Source of the DNA: an uncultured Pelagibacteraceae bacterium
GTDB lineage: Bacteria; Pseudomonadota; Alphaproteobacteria; Pelagibacterales; Pelagibacteraceae
Direction of reading: 5' to 3'
Assembly (NCBI GenBank): GCA_902592985.1
Contig: CACJGR010000001.1
Span: 124,001-188,000 of the forward strand
Length of the DNA: 64,000 nucleotides
The notes beneath the pieces were generated by a model. It was not told where the DNA came from, searched no databases, and saw only the letters and a program-made list of their open reading frames with translations. Below are positions 21,336 through 30,841 of the stretch, one piece after another. Every line of letters starts with the position of its first letter. Positions within the stretch are counted from its first letter, which is position 1. Made by a program: the position numbers and the translations under genes.

Positions 21336-21722
21336 TTAACTTAAATAAAGAGGTTTAATCAAATTTTTTTTAATTTTAAATTTATCACATAAAACAGGGA
21401 CATCTTCATATTTAATATTAGTAGATTTATTAAAATCAAGAAAACTAAAACAATAATAATCTATTTTTTGTGTTAAAAATAAACCCTTAACAATAGAAAG
21501 AGAATTTCTAATGCCAGCAAAGCTCCCCGGGCCTCTATTTACATAAATTCTGTCTATTTTATTAATAGAAGTTTTATTTTGATTTAAAAAATTAGTGATT
21601 AAAATAATAAGTTTTTCAAAATTACTTTTGCTATTCTCATGACTACAGGTATAAATATTTTTATCAATAATGAGTGATAAAAAGATTTTTTCTGTAGCAG
21701 CATCTATAATTAGATTATTCAT
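21336..21722 (-). CDS. tsaB: TsaB-like protein, short form
   Basis: TsaB partners TsaD and TsaE in forming t6A37 of tRNA. The N-terminal fold is recognisable: 'NLIIDAATEKIFLSLI' and 'NRGPGSFAGIRNSLSIVKGL', the family's most conserved element. It ends at about 128 aa, against 200-230 usually, so the C-terminal lobe is mostly missing. The frame is open up to 21773, but the ATG at 21722 fits the family start. rimI, normally next, is absent. Its 5' end overlaps the divergent deacetylase gene by 53 bp. Confidence 0.82.
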   Translation of the reverse strand: MNNLIIDAATEKIFLSLIIDKNIYTCSHENSKSNFEKLIILITNFLNQNKTSINKIDRIYVNRGPGSFAGIRNSLSIVKGLFLTQKIDYYCFSFLDFNKSTNIKYEDVPVLCDKFKIKKNLIKPLYLS

Positions 21723-22731
21723 AATATTAATATTGTTTATTTCTAATTCTAAGGCAGAAGAAAATAATATCAAATACTATTCTAATGATATGGGAACACT
21801 TGCATTAATGTACCATAGATTTAATGAAAATAAATATCCTTCTACTAATATTGAGATGGATGTCTTTAAACAACAAATCAAAATTATAAAAGATAATAAA
21901 TATAATTTTTATAATCCCAAAGAATTCAGTTTAAATTTTAAAATACCTAAAAAAGAAAAAAAAATTTTAATCACCGTTGACGATGGATTTACCTCATTTT
22001 ATAAAAATGCATGGCCTTTTTTAAAAGAAAACCAAATACCTTTTATTTTATTTATATCGACAAAAGCTGTTGGAAATTTTGGTTATATGACTTGGGATGA
22101 AATAAAAGAAATTGAAAAAGAAAAATTTGCATATATTGGCAATCATTCTCATTCACATGATTACTTGGTTGATTTAAATGAACAAGAATTTTTAAAAGAC
22201 ATAGATAAATCAATAAAAATTTTTAAAGAAAAACTTGGATATAACCCTATATTTTTTTCTTATCCATTTGGTGAATATAGTAATTTTATTAAAAATTACA
22301 TAACACAAAATTTTAAATATTCTTTTGGCCAACATTCAGGAGTAATAGACGTAAATAAAGATATTTATGAATTACCTCGTTTTCCAATCAATGAAAAATA
22401 TGGTGATCTTGAAAGATTTAAATTTTTAATTAATTTGCAACCTTTGCAATTTAAAAAAATAATTCCAAATGAAAAATATATAAATATTAAAAATAATCCT
22501 CCAAATTTTTCTGTTGAATTTTTTAATAATCAAAAAAATCTTAAAAATATTAATTGTTTTTCTGATGAAGGTAATAAATGGGAAAAATCCTACACATCTA
22601 TTAATAATAATATTTTAAAAATTAAATTTAGAGATAAATTCTTATTTCGCAGAGGAAGAATAAATTGTTCATTAAATGATAATGGTATTTGGCGGTGGTT
22701 TGGCGTTCAATTTTCTGTAAAGACTGATTAG
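21670..22731 (+). CDS. Polysaccharide deacetylase family protein (NodB-like), exported
   Basis: A 353-aa protein with a signal peptide (hydrophobic 'RLFIILILFISNSKA') and a NodB-type domain: 'LALMYHRF', the metal-site 'ITVDDGF', 'GNHSHSH' and 'FSYPFGEYSNF'. These enzymes deacetylate N-acetyl sugars of cell-wall or surface polysaccharides; the substrate is unknown. The ATG at 21670 gives a long 15-residue n-region; a shorter start would need a non-ATG codon. The first 53 bp are antisense to the start of tsaB. It ends convergent with the Bax-like gene, overlapping by 4 bp. Confidence 0.82.
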   Translation: MSDKKIFSVAASIIRLFIILILFISNSKAEENNIKYYSNDMGTLALMYHRFNENKYPSTNIEMDVFKQQIKIIKDNKYNFYNPKEFSLNFKIPKKEKKILITVDDGFTSFYKNAWPFLKENQIPFILFISTKAVGNFGYMTWDEIKEIEKEKFAYIGNHSHSHDYLVDLNEQEFLKDIDKSIKIFKEKLGYNPIFFSYPFGEYSNFIKNYITQNFKYSFGQHSGVIDVNKDIYELPRFPINEKYGDLERFKFLINLQPLQFKKIIPNEKYINIKNNPPNFSVEFFNNQKNLKNINCFSDEGNKWEKSYTSINNNILKIKFRDKFLFRRGRINCSLNDNGIWRWFGVQFSVKTD

Positions 22732-23864
22732 ATGAGGCTCTTTAATTGAATACTAGAGGGAAGTAATTTAACATCATCAAAATCTGTTAAATTATTTTGT
22801 TTAATTATTTGCTTTATAATTTTTACATATTCTGTTCCAGTCGCTGCATATTTGTCTAAATAAGTTGCAAGAATTAAACCATCTAAATTTCTTCCATTAT
22901 CTCTTAACTCAGCTCTTGCCATTCTAAATTCTTTATAACCAGAATGAGTATTTAAATTTCTTTGATATGCTCTTACTGATGATTTTAAAATTTTAAATTT
23001 CATAATTTTATGAGTAGCATTATTATCAACATCAGCTGGTTTTATACCTTCGCCAGACCAAGTCCATTGACCAAATAGAGCATTGCCTTCTAAAGCAAAT
23101 CTTGATGTTCCCCATCCTGTTTCTTTTGCTGCTTGAGCTATAGCTAAAGAAACAGGAATCGTATCCATTCTTACTTTTAAAGTAGATAAATCTTTATTAA
23201 GGACTCCATATTGTTTGAACTTTCCATTTAACCATTTCTTTTCAGCCTTGGAATTATTATTTTTATTTAAAATGTTAAATAATTTTTTACGATTTAATTT
23301 AATTCTATTATTTTCTTCAACAATTAAAGGCAAAATAATTTGTATAAATAAATTTTTTCTCTTTTCAGTACTTTCAATCATTTTCATCTCATTTGGAAGA
23401 AGTGAAAGTTGAACTGGTTTTACAAGTTTTGTTTTTCTTACATCTTTTAAATTATAGTTAGTTTCTTTAAATAATTGCTCAATTGTTGAGGCATTTAATC
23501 TCACTGTATCACTTGGTAAATCATCAAATTTAAATACATCATCAAATAAATTTTTTAAATTAAGGCCTTTATCTGTCTCAGAATCTTTTTTTAAAACTTC
23601 TCCATCTAAAATTTTTTTAAAATTACTTTTAGAAGTATTTTCAATTTCTATTGAAGTAAGAATTACATTATTTTTAAATTCGATAATAGTAGGAAGTGCA
23701 AAAGAAAACACAACAATACCTAAGCTGCTTAAAAAAGTTAAATATAAACTTCTTGTTGGATTGCTATTTGGAAAATTTATTTTTTTTTTTTTCCTTACAG
23801 GAAAGAATTTTTTAAATAAAAAATCTTTAGCTTGATTCAGTTTTAATATCTTTTTTCTACTCAT
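22728..23864 (-). CDS. Bax-like glucosaminidase domain protein
   Basis: A 378-aa protein with a single N-terminal membrane helix (about residues 35-60) after a Lys-rich cytoplasmic tail, a linker, and a C-terminal glucosaminidase domain: 'PVSLAIAQAAKETGWGTSR' with the catalytic Glu, 'GNALFGQWTW', and 'LATYLDKYAATGTEYVKII'. It resembles the Bax family of putative peptidoglycan N-acetylglucosaminidases. It probably acts in the periplasm in wall turnover. It converges with the deacetylase gene, so two likely glycan-modifying genes are side by side. Confidence 0.83.
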   Translation of the reverse strand: MSRKKILKLNQAKDFLFKKFFPVRKKKKINFPNSNPTRSLYLTFLSSLGIVVFSFALPTIIEFKNNVILTSIEIENTSKSNFKKILDGEVLKKDSETDKGLNLKNLFDDVFKFDDLPSDTVRLNASTIEQLFKETNYNLKDVRKTKLVKPVQLSLLPNEMKMIESTEKRKNLFIQIILPLIVEENNRIKLNRKKLFNILNKNNNSKAEKKWLNGKFKQYGVLNKDLSTLKVRMDTIPVSLAIAQAAKETGWGTSRFALEGNALFGQWTWSGEGIKPADVDNNATHKIMKFKILKSSVRAYQRNLNTHSGYKEFRMARAELRDNGRNLDGLILATYLDKYAATGTEYVKIIKQIIKQNNLTDFDDVKLLPSSIQLKSLI

Positions 23865-23897
23865 TAACTTATCTATATATAGTAAATTGTTATTATT

Positions 23898-24437
23898 TTA
23901 AACTGCGATAACCTCTTTTACTTCTGGTATATAGTGGCATAAAAGATTTTGGACACCTTGTTTTAAAGTCATAGTTGAGCTTGGGCACCCTGAACAACTA
24001 CCTTGAAGTTGTACTGTAACTACACCATCCTTAAATTCTTTAAATTTTATATCTCCACCATCTCTTGCAACTGCAGGCTTTATTTTTGTATCTAAAATTT
24101 TTATTATTTTTTTTTCTACTTCATCAAAACCTTTTTTTTCATTATCTAATTTCTTATCTATAACAAATTCTTTTCCATCAGAATAAAATTCATTAATCAA
24201 TGAAATTATAATATGTTTTACATCTTCCCATTTTGTATTTTCTTTTTTATTTACAGATAAAAAATCTTCACCTAAAAAAATTCCCGTCACACCATTAATT
24301 GAAAGTATATTTCTTACTAAATCATTATTAACTTCATCTTTGTTGTTAATTTCAAATGATCCACTATTAGAAACTATTTTACCAGGAATAAATTTGAGTG
24401 AATTTGGATTTGGTGTTTTCTGAGTTTGAACAAACAT
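23898..24437 (-). CDS. nfuA: NfuA-type Fe-S cluster carrier
   Basis: A 179-aa protein that receives and delivers [4Fe-4S] clusters. The N-terminal Nfu_N domain is typical ('QTQKTPNPNSLKFIPG', as in mitochondrial Nfu1), and the C-terminal NifU-like domain holds the cluster CxxC in 'QGSCSGCPSSTMTLKQG'. Full length. It lies between trpS (54 bp upstream) and the Bax-like gene, as often seen in SAR11 and relatives. Confidence 0.93.
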   Translation of the reverse strand: MFVQTQKTPNPNSLKFIPGKIVSNSGSFEINNKDEVNNDLVRNILSINGVTGIFLGEDFLSVNKKENTKWEDVKHIIISLINEFYSDGKEFVIDKKLDNEKKGFDEVEKKIIKILDTKIKPAVARDGGDIKFKEFKDGVVTVQLQGSCSGCPSSTMTLKQGVQNLLCHYIPEVKEVIAV

Positions 24438-24491
24438 ATAATGTGTATATAATAATTAATTTATCAATTAAAACTTAGTATCAAAAATTGT

Positions 24492-25493
24492 TTAAAAACC
24501 TATTAATTGCTTAATTTCTTTAATTTTTTTAGATGCAATTTTATCAGCTTTTTGTGATCCATCAAATAAAATTTTGTCCAAATGTTTCTCATCATTTAAT
24601 AATTTTTTTATTTCTTTTGAAATTGGATCAATTTTTTCAACTAATAGATCAGAAAGCTTTTTTTTAAAGTCTGAAAAATTTTTTCCATTAAATTCTTTTT
24701 TTGATTGTTCTAAGGTTTGATTTGATAAACTTGAATAAATTCCCAATAAATTTTCAGCTTCTGGCCTTTGCACTAAATTTTCATCATTAGTCGGCATAGG
24801 CATAGAATCTGTTTTCGCCTTTTTTATTTTATTAACTATTAAATCTTTTTCATCTGTAAGATTAATTCTACTCAAATCTGATGGATCAGATTTGCTCATT
24901 TTTTTCATACCATCTTTAAGACTCATAATCCTTGAAAAATTTTTTTGGATTAAGGGCTCTGGAGTTTTTAAAAAATCTGGGGCTTTAAAGTCACTATTAA
25001 ATCTCTGAGCAATATCTCGACATAGTTCAAGATGTTGTTTTTGATCATGACCAACAGGTACATGCGTTGCATCATAAAGTAATATGTCAGCCGCCATTAG
25101 CACCGGATAAGCATAGAGCCCAACGCTAGCTTTTTCTTTATCTTTCCCAGCTTTTTCTTTGAATTGTGTCATCCTATTCATCCAACCCATTCTTGCAACA
25201 CAACTTAGTATCCAGGCTCCTTCGGCATGAGCAGAAACTGATGATTGATTAAAAATTATACTTTTTTTATGATCTATGCCGCTAGCAATAAAAGTTGCCA
25301 AAGTTTCTCTAATATTTTTTTTTAATTCTTTTGGCTCTTGTATTACTGTAATTGCATGAAGGTCCACTATACAATAAATACACTTAGTTTCTTTTTGATT
25401 TTGAAGATCAACAAAATTCTTTATTGCTCCCAAATAATTGCCTAAATGTAGATTGCCTGAAGGTTGGACTCCTGAAAAAATTTTTTTACTCAT
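24492..25493 (-). CDS. trpS: Tryptophanyl-tRNA synthetase
   Basis: Class I aminoacyl-tRNA synthetase charging tRNA-Trp. The HIGH-type motif is '[14 protein letters not shown]' and the KMSKS loop is '[16 protein letters not shown]', with '[15 protein letters not shown]' between. At 333 aa it is full length. It starts 4 bp after the murJ stop, the conserved murJ-trpS order of alphaproteobacteria. Confidence 0.97.
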   Translation of the reverse strand: MSKKIFSGVQPSGNLHLGNYLGAIKNFVDLQNQKETKCIYCIVDLHAITVIQEPKELKKNIRETLATFIASGIDHKKSIIFNQSSVSAHAEGAWILSCVARMGWMNRMTQFKEKAGKDKEKASVGLYAYPVLMAADILLYDATHVPVGHDQKQHLELCRDIAQRFNSDFKAPDFLKTPEPLIQKNFSRIMSLKDGMKKMSKSDPSDLSRINLTDEKDLIVNKIKKAKTDSMPMPTNDENLVQRPEAENLLGIYSSLSNQTLEQSKKEFNGKNFSDFKKKLSDLLVEKIDPISKEIKKLLNDEKHLDKILFDGSQKADKIASKKIKEIKQLIGF

Positions 25494-25497
25494 AAAG

Positions 25498-27027
25498 TTA
25501 ATACTTTAGATTAATATCACTGATTTTAAAAGCCTTGATCAAAACTGCAATTAACAAATAAAAAATTAATCCAATTAATACCAATCCAACTAAATATGCT
25601 GATTTATAACTTTGTTCATAGGCCAGATTCGTCGAAAAATAAATAGTCAAATAATTAAATAAAAAACCCATAATAATTACAGAAAAAATTATTCTTATAA
25701 ATCTAGAAAAAAAAATTAAATTAAATTTAAATAAATTTTCTTTCTTTAAAAAAAGAAATAGTAAAATAGAATTAAACCAAGATGATATTGAAGTAGCAAT
25801 AGGAATAATTATAAATCCAATTTTTTGAAAAAAAATGACACTAATAATAACATTTAATAGAACCGATATTAATGAAATATAAAATGGTATTTTAGTATTG
25901 TGTCGTGCAAAGAAAAAACTTGAAAATACCTTTATTAGTGAAAATGCTGGCAAACCTAATGCAAAATAAAATAAAGCTTTTGCAGAATTTTTAACTCCCT
26001 GTTCATCAAAAGAACCATAACCAAATAAAGCTGATATAATTTGCTCTGAAGCTATTAATAAAGCTACCGTAGCAGGAATACTTAAAAATAAACTTAGCTC
26101 CAATGCTTTGTTTTGTATTATAATTATTTTCTCATTTTCATCATTTTGAATATATTTTGAAAGTTGTGGTAAAATTACTGTTCCAATTGCAATTCCGGCT
26201 ATTGCTAAATTTATTTGATAAATTCTATCTGCATAATAAAGATAAGAAACTGCGCCTGCTTGAAATGATGCAATAATAGTTCCAATTAAAATATTGATTT
26301 GAGTTACACCTGATGAAAAAATACTAGGTAGTAATTTTTTAAAAAATTTATTTACTTTTTCATCAATAGAAATTTTAAATGAAAACTTTGGTAAATAAAA
26401 TTTTTTTACATATTTATATAAAAACAAAAATTGAATTAATCCTGCAATAGTAACAGCGTAAGACAAATAATAGACAAGCTTATCTCCTAAAATATTTCCA
26501 TATAGTAAAACTGATATTAAAAAAATATTTAAAATTATTGGAGCCGCTGAAGCAATTGCAAATCGATTATGTGAATTTAATATGGCTGAAAAAAAAGATG
26601 ATAAACTAACAAATAACAAAAAAGGGAAAGTTATTCGTGTTAAATTAATTGCTAAATTCATTTTGTCTTCACTTCCACTAAATCCAGGAGCAATAAGAAA
26701 TACAAATAAAGGCATAAATAGTTCAATAATTAAAACTAAAAAAAGTAAACTTAAAATTAATAAACTAAAAACACTTGTCGCAAATTTTTCTGATTGTTCT
26801 TTTCCATTTGCTATCTCTGAAGCATAGCTCGGAACAAAGGCTGCATTAAAAGTTCCTTCAGAAAATAACCTTCTAAATGTGTTTGGAATTCTAAATGCTA
26901 CGAAAAAAACATCCGCAAGTGGTCCAGATCCAAGAAATATAGCAATTAAAATGTCTCTTAGATAACCTAATATTCTGCTGATTGTCGTAAAAAAACTAAA
27001 TGTGCCTGTTGACTTAATAAGGTTCAT
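25498..27027 (-). CDS. murJ: Lipid II flippase MurJ
   Basis: A 509-aa polytopic membrane protein of the MOP superfamily with about 14 hydrophobic helices. The N-terminus carries family hallmarks: '[19 protein letters not shown]', '[20 protein letters not shown]' and '[16 protein letters not shown]'. It flips lipid II to the periplasm for peptidoglycan synthesis. It is divergent from maeB with a 50-bp gap and leads the murJ-trpS pair. Confidence 0.95.
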   Translation of the reverse strand: MNLIKSTGTFSFFTTISRILGYLRDILIAIFLGSGPLADVFFVAFRIPNTFRRLFSEGTFNAAFVPSYASEIANGKEQSEKFATSVFSLLILSLLFLVLIIELFMPLFVFLIAPGFSGSEDKMNLAINLTRITFPFLLFVSLSSFFSAILNSHNRFAIASAAPIILNIFLISVLLYGNILGDKLVYYLSYAVTIAGLIQFLFLYKYVKKFYLPKFSFKISIDEKVNKFFKKLLPSIFSSGVTQINILIGTIIASFQAGAVSYLYYADRIYQINLAIAGIAIGTVILPQLSKYIQNDENEKIIIIQNKALELSLFLSIPATVALLIASEQIISALFGYGSFDEQGVKNSAKALFYFALGLPAFSLIKVFSSFFFARHNTKIPFYISLISVLLNVIISVIFFQKIGFIIIPIATSISSWFNSILLFLFLKKENLFKFNLIFFSRFIRIIFSVIIMGFLFNYLTIYFSTNLAYEQSYKSAYLVGLVLIGLIFYLLIAVLIKAFKISDINLKY

Positions 27028-27077
27028 AAATCATATTAGTCTTAAAATTGCTCCAATTGTATAGCTAATTACCTTAA

Positions 27078-29366
27078 ATGAAGAAAACAAAAATTGATCA
27101 TTACACAGATAAAGAAGCTTTAGATTTTCATAATAGTAATAAATCTGGCAAGATTGAGATCATTTCATCAAAGCCTATGACAACAAAAAGAGATTTGGCT
27201 TTAGCTTATTCTCCTGGTGTTGCAGCGCCTGTAAGAGCAATATCAGAAAACCCTGACGCCGCTTACGATTATACAAGTAAAGGAAATTTGGTGGCCGTAA
27301 TAAGCAATGGCTCTGCAGTTTTAGGAATGGGTAATTTGGGAGCTTTAGCATCAAAACCAGTAATGGAAGGAAAAGCAGTATTATTTAAAAGATTTGCCGA
27401 TATCAATTCTATTGATATAGAAATTGACTCATCAGATCCAAATGAAATTATTAAAAGTATTAAAAATATTGCTGGTAGTTTTGGTGGAATAAATTTAGAA
27501 GATATAGCTGCACCTGATTGTTTTGTTATTGAAGAAAAACTAAAAGAAATATTAGATATTCCGGTATTTCACGATGATCAACATGGTACAGCAATAATAA
27601 CTAATGCAGCATTAATTAATGCACTTGATATATCAAAAAAATCAATAAAAAAAATTAAAGTAGTTGTAAATGGAGCTGGAGCCTCAGCTGTGGCTTGTAC
27701 TAATTTACTAAAAAATACTGGTGTTCCTCAAAAAAATATAATTATGCTTGATAGTAGAGGTGTTTTATATCGAGGTAGGGATAATCTAAATCAATGGAAA
27801 TCTGCACATGCAATTGAAACAAAAAAAAGAACTCTAGACGAAGCTATCGTTGGTGCAGATGTTTTTTTAGGATTATCTTCTAAAAGTATTTTATCAAAAA
27901 ACATGGTAAAAAAAATGGCAAAAAATCCAATTATTTTTGCATGTGCAAATCCTGATCCAGAAATTACTCCAGAAGAAGTCCAAGAAGTTCGTAAAGATGC
28001 AATTGTTGCAACTGGAAGATCTGACTACCCCAATCAAGTAAATAATTTAATTGGTTTTCCATATATTTTTAGAGGAGCTCTAGATGTTAGGGCAAAAACA
28101 ATAAATGAAGAAATGAAAGTTGCTGCTGCTCATGCAATTGCGGCCCTTGCACGAGAAGATGTTCCTGATGAAGTGGTAGCTGCAATGGGTGGCGAAAGAC
28201 CAAAATATGGAAAAGAATATATTATTCCTTCAACTTTTGATCCAAGATTAATAAGTGAAATACCAGTAGCTGTAGCAAAAGCTGCTATTAAAAGTGGTGT
28301 TGCAAGAAAGGAAATAAAAAATTTTGAAATTTATAAAGATCAGCTTAAACAAAGACTTGATCCTTCTGTGACTATTATGCAAGGAATTAATTCTCAAATA
28401 AAAAAAACACAAAAAAGAATTGTTTTTGCAGATGGCGAAGATGAAAATACTTTAAAGGCTGCAATCGCATTTAAAAATGGCAAATTAGGTATTCCAATAT
28501 TAGTAGGTAAAAAGGATAAAATAAAAGAACAACTCAAAAATATTGGATACAGTGAAAACTTTAATATTGAAATAGTTAATTCAAATGACAAAAAAAAGAG
28601 AGAGAAATATGTAAATTATTTGTTCAAAAAATTACAAAGAAAAGAAGGTTTATTAGAACGGGATTGTGACCGATTAGTAAGGAATGACAGAGTAATCTGG
28701 TCATCTTGCATGGTTTCATGTGGTGATGCCGATGGTGCGGTTACTGGAAATACTAGAAAATATGCAACTTCATTAGAAAAAATAAATAAAGTAATAGACG
28801 CAAGACCTGGAGAAATAATGTTTGGTTTAAATATGGTTGTTAATAAAGGTAAAACTGTATTTATAGGAGATACCAGTGTACATGAAAATCCAACCGCAGA
28901 ACAACTTTCTGAAATAGCAATTTCATCTGCCAGGGTAGTAAGACTGTTTGGTTTTGATCCAAAAGTTGCGTTTGTATCTCATTCCACCTTTGGACAGCCA
29001 GCAACAAGTAGTACAAAGCATATAAGAGATGCTGTAGAAATATTACAGGATAAAAAAGTCGATTTTCAATTTGATGGTGATATGCAACCTGATGTAGCCT
29101 TAAACGAAGAATACAAAGAACTATATTCTTTTTCTGGAATTGTAGGAAATGCAAATATATTAATTATGCCTGGTCAACATAGTGCTGCCATTTCATATAA
29201 GATGATGAAATCATTAGGTGGAGCAAAAGTTATAGGGCCATTATTAATTGGATTAGGTCAACCAGTTGAAATTGCGCCTTTAAGATCTTCAACATCAGAT
29301 ATTCTTAATTTAGCTTCTGTTGCTGCTTATTCTGCAGGTGTAATTAATTATGGTAAAAAAAATTAA
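27078..29366 (+). CDS. maeB: NADP-dependent malic enzyme with phosphotransacetylase-like domain
   Basis: Oxidatively decarboxylates malate to pyruvate. The N-terminal malic domain (about 430 aa) shows 'LALAYSPGVAAPVRAI', 'GKAVLFKRFADI', 'HDDQHGTAIITNAALINA' and 'VNGAGASAVACTNLL'. The C-terminal about 320 aa is a phosphate acetyltransferase-like domain ('RIVFADGEDENTLKAA', 'IMPGQHSAAISYKMMKSLGG') that is usually regulatory in this MaeB class. At 762 aa it is full length. It overlaps the BON-lipoprotein stop by 4 bp. Confidence 0.95.
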   Translation: MKKTKIDHYTDKEALDFHNSNKSGKIEIISSKPMTTKRDLALAYSPGVAAPVRAISENPDAAYDYTSKGNLVAVISNGSAVLGMGNLGALASKPVMEGKAVLFKRFADINSIDIEIDSSDPNEIIKSIKNIAGSFGGINLEDIAAPDCFVIEEKLKEILDIPVFHDDQHGTAIITNAALINALDISKKSIKKIKVVVNGAGASAVACTNLLKNTGVPQKNIIMLDSRGVLYRGRDNLNQWKSAHAIETKKRTLDEAIVGADVFLGLSSKSILSKNMVKKMAKNPIIFACANPDPEITPEEVQEVRKDAIVATGRSDYPNQVNNLIGFPYIFRGALDVRAKTINEEMKVAAAHAIAALAREDVPDEVVAAMGGERPKYGKEYIIPSTFDPRLISEIPVAVAKAAIKSGVARKEIKNFEIYKDQLKQRLDPSVTIMQGINSQIKKTQKRIVFADGEDENTLKAAIAFKNGKLGIPILVGKKDKIKEQLKNIGYSENFNIEIVNSNDKKKREKYVNYLFKKLQRKEGLLERDCDRLVRNDRVIWSSCMVSCGDADGAVTGNTRKYATSLEKINKVIDARPGEIMFGLNMVVNKGKTVFIGDTSVHENPTAEQLSEIAISSARVVRLFGFDPKVAFVSHSTFGQPATSSTKHIRDAVEILQDKKVDFQFDGDMQPDVALNEEYKELYSFSGIVGNANILIMPGQHSAAISYKMMKSLGGAKVIGPLLIGLGQPVEIAPLRSSTSDILNLASVAAYSAGVINYGKKN

Positions 29367-29956
29367 TCTTTCTGAATTCTTAAATCTTCCACTAGCAAAA
29401 TACTAGCAACCACCTCTTCAACATCAAGTATTTGTTTTGCTTCATTAATCACTTCTTTTCTTTCATCAGAAATAATTGCAATACCATAAATAAAAACTTT
29501 TTTTTTATAAGTATCAATATTGTAATTTGCTGATTTTATTTTTTTGTTTAACACTAATGCAGTTCTTAACTGTGAGGTTATTAATAAATCTTTTGCTGAA
29601 CGTTTAAAATTAAATTCCTCTTTAATCTTAATATCATTTTTAACAGATCTAACTCCGGCTGTTTCCCAAGCTGATTTTGTAATTTGTAGTTTTTCTTCTG
29701 GATTATCAACTTTACCTGTCAAAAATATTCGTCCATCTAAAACTTTGGCATTAATTGATAAAAAATAATTTTTATTTAGTAATGTTAATCTTGTTACTAA
29801 ATTTTTTTGCATTATAGAGTCATCAATTTGAGTGCCTAGTGATCGTGGATCTAATGCAATACTTACTCCAGTACCAAAAACCCCTTTAGAACCTGTTCCA
29901 ACACAACCAGTAAGAACTAATAAAGTCAAAAAAATTAATACAAATTTATTTTTCAT
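29363..29956 (-). CDS. BON domain lipoprotein
   Basis: A 197-aa protein with a lipoprotein signal peptide; the lipobox 'LTGC' places Cys near residue 18. Two BON domains follow (about residues 45-115 and 120-190: 'GRIFLTGKVDNPEEKLQITK', then 'KVFIYGIAIISDERKEVINE'). BON proteins such as DolP/YraP sit at the outer membrane and bind phospholipid; that role is inferred. It overlaps rsmI by 11 bp, and that pairing next to a PBP-activator gene resembles the rsmI-yraM-yraP cluster of other proteobacteria. Confidence 0.85.
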   Translation of the reverse strand: MKNKFVLIFLTLLVLTGCVGTGSKGVFGTGVSIALDPRSLGTQIDDSIMQKNLVTRLTLLNKNYFLSINAKVLDGRIFLTGKVDNPEEKLQITKSAWETAGVRSVKNDIKIKEEFNFKRSAKDLLITSQLRTALVLNKKIKSANYNIDTYKKKVFIYGIAIISDERKEVINEAKQILDVEEVVASILLVEDLRIQKD

Positions 29957-30809
29957 TTTTGAGTTTTAAACAATAATTGTATATTTCTTTTTTAGAAATA
30001 TTTTTATTTTGACTAAGTAAATCTGTAATATCTTTTATACTTAAAGTTTTAATCATTTTTTTAATATTTTTTTTATCTGATTCGTTAAGATTTTTGTAAA
30101 CATTTTTTTTAATATCTTTCTCAGATAAAACAACAGTCAGCTCACCTTTGGGCAATTTATCAAATAATTTAAGTTCGGTAACATTTGTTCTTATGTGTTC
30201 CTCATAAAACTTGGAAATCTCTCTACAAATTAATATTTTTCTGCCTGAAAAAAAATTTTTAATAACCCCAATGGCTTTATTAAACTTTTGTGGCGAAATA
30301 AAAAATACAATTGAACAGTTTAAATTTGATAAAATTTTAAAATCCTCTTTTAAATTTTTATTTTTTTGAGGAAAAAAACCATAAAAATAATACTTTTCAG
30401 AAAAACCGCTAATTGAAACTGCGGCTGTTACTGCCGACGCCCCTGGCACTGGATAAACATTAATATTATTTTTAATACATTCATTTACTATAATTCTACC
30501 TGGGTCTGAAATGGCTGGAGTTCCGGCATCAGAAATAATTGATACAATCTTTTTAGACTGTAAAATTTCAATTATTTTATTTATATTTTTTTTTTCATTA
30601 AATTTATGATTAGAAATCAATTTAGATTTAATGTTATATTTTTCTAATAAATTTTTTGAAACTCTAGTATCTTCACAAAGGATGTATTCTGATTGTTTTA
30701 AAATTTTGATAGCTCTTAAAGTTATATCTTTTAAATTGCCAATAGGAGTGGATACGACGTATAAAGCATATTTTAGTTCATTAATTTTTTTGTCTCTTTG
30801 TGGAATCAT
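29946..30809 (-). CDS. rsmI: 16S rRNA (cytidine1402-2'-O)-methyltransferase
   Basis: Methylates the ribose of C1402 in the 16S decoding centre. The tetrapyrrole-methylase fold is clear: 'YVVSTPIGNLKDITLRAIKI', 'CEDTRVSKNLL', 'SIISDAGTPAISDPGRIIV' and 'PVPGASAVTAAVSISG'. At 287 aa it is full length. It is divergent from the PBP-activator-like gene with only 32 bp between start codons. Confidence 0.95.
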   Translation of the reverse strand: MIPQRDKKINELKYALYVVSTPIGNLKDITLRAIKILKQSEYILCEDTRVSKNLLEKYNIKSKLISNHKFNEKKNINKIIEILQSKKIVSIISDAGTPAISDPGRIIVNECIKNNINVYPVPGASAVTAAVSISGFSEKYYFYGFFPQKNKNLKEDFKILSNLNCSIVFFISPQKFNKAIGVIKNFFSGRKILICREISKFYEEHIRTNVTELKLFDKLPKGELTVVLSEKDIKKNVYKNLNESDKKNIKKMIKTLSIKDITDLLSQNKNISKKEIYNYCLKLKNEK

Positions 30810-30841
30810 TAAAATATAATCATTATAATAATAACATTAAA

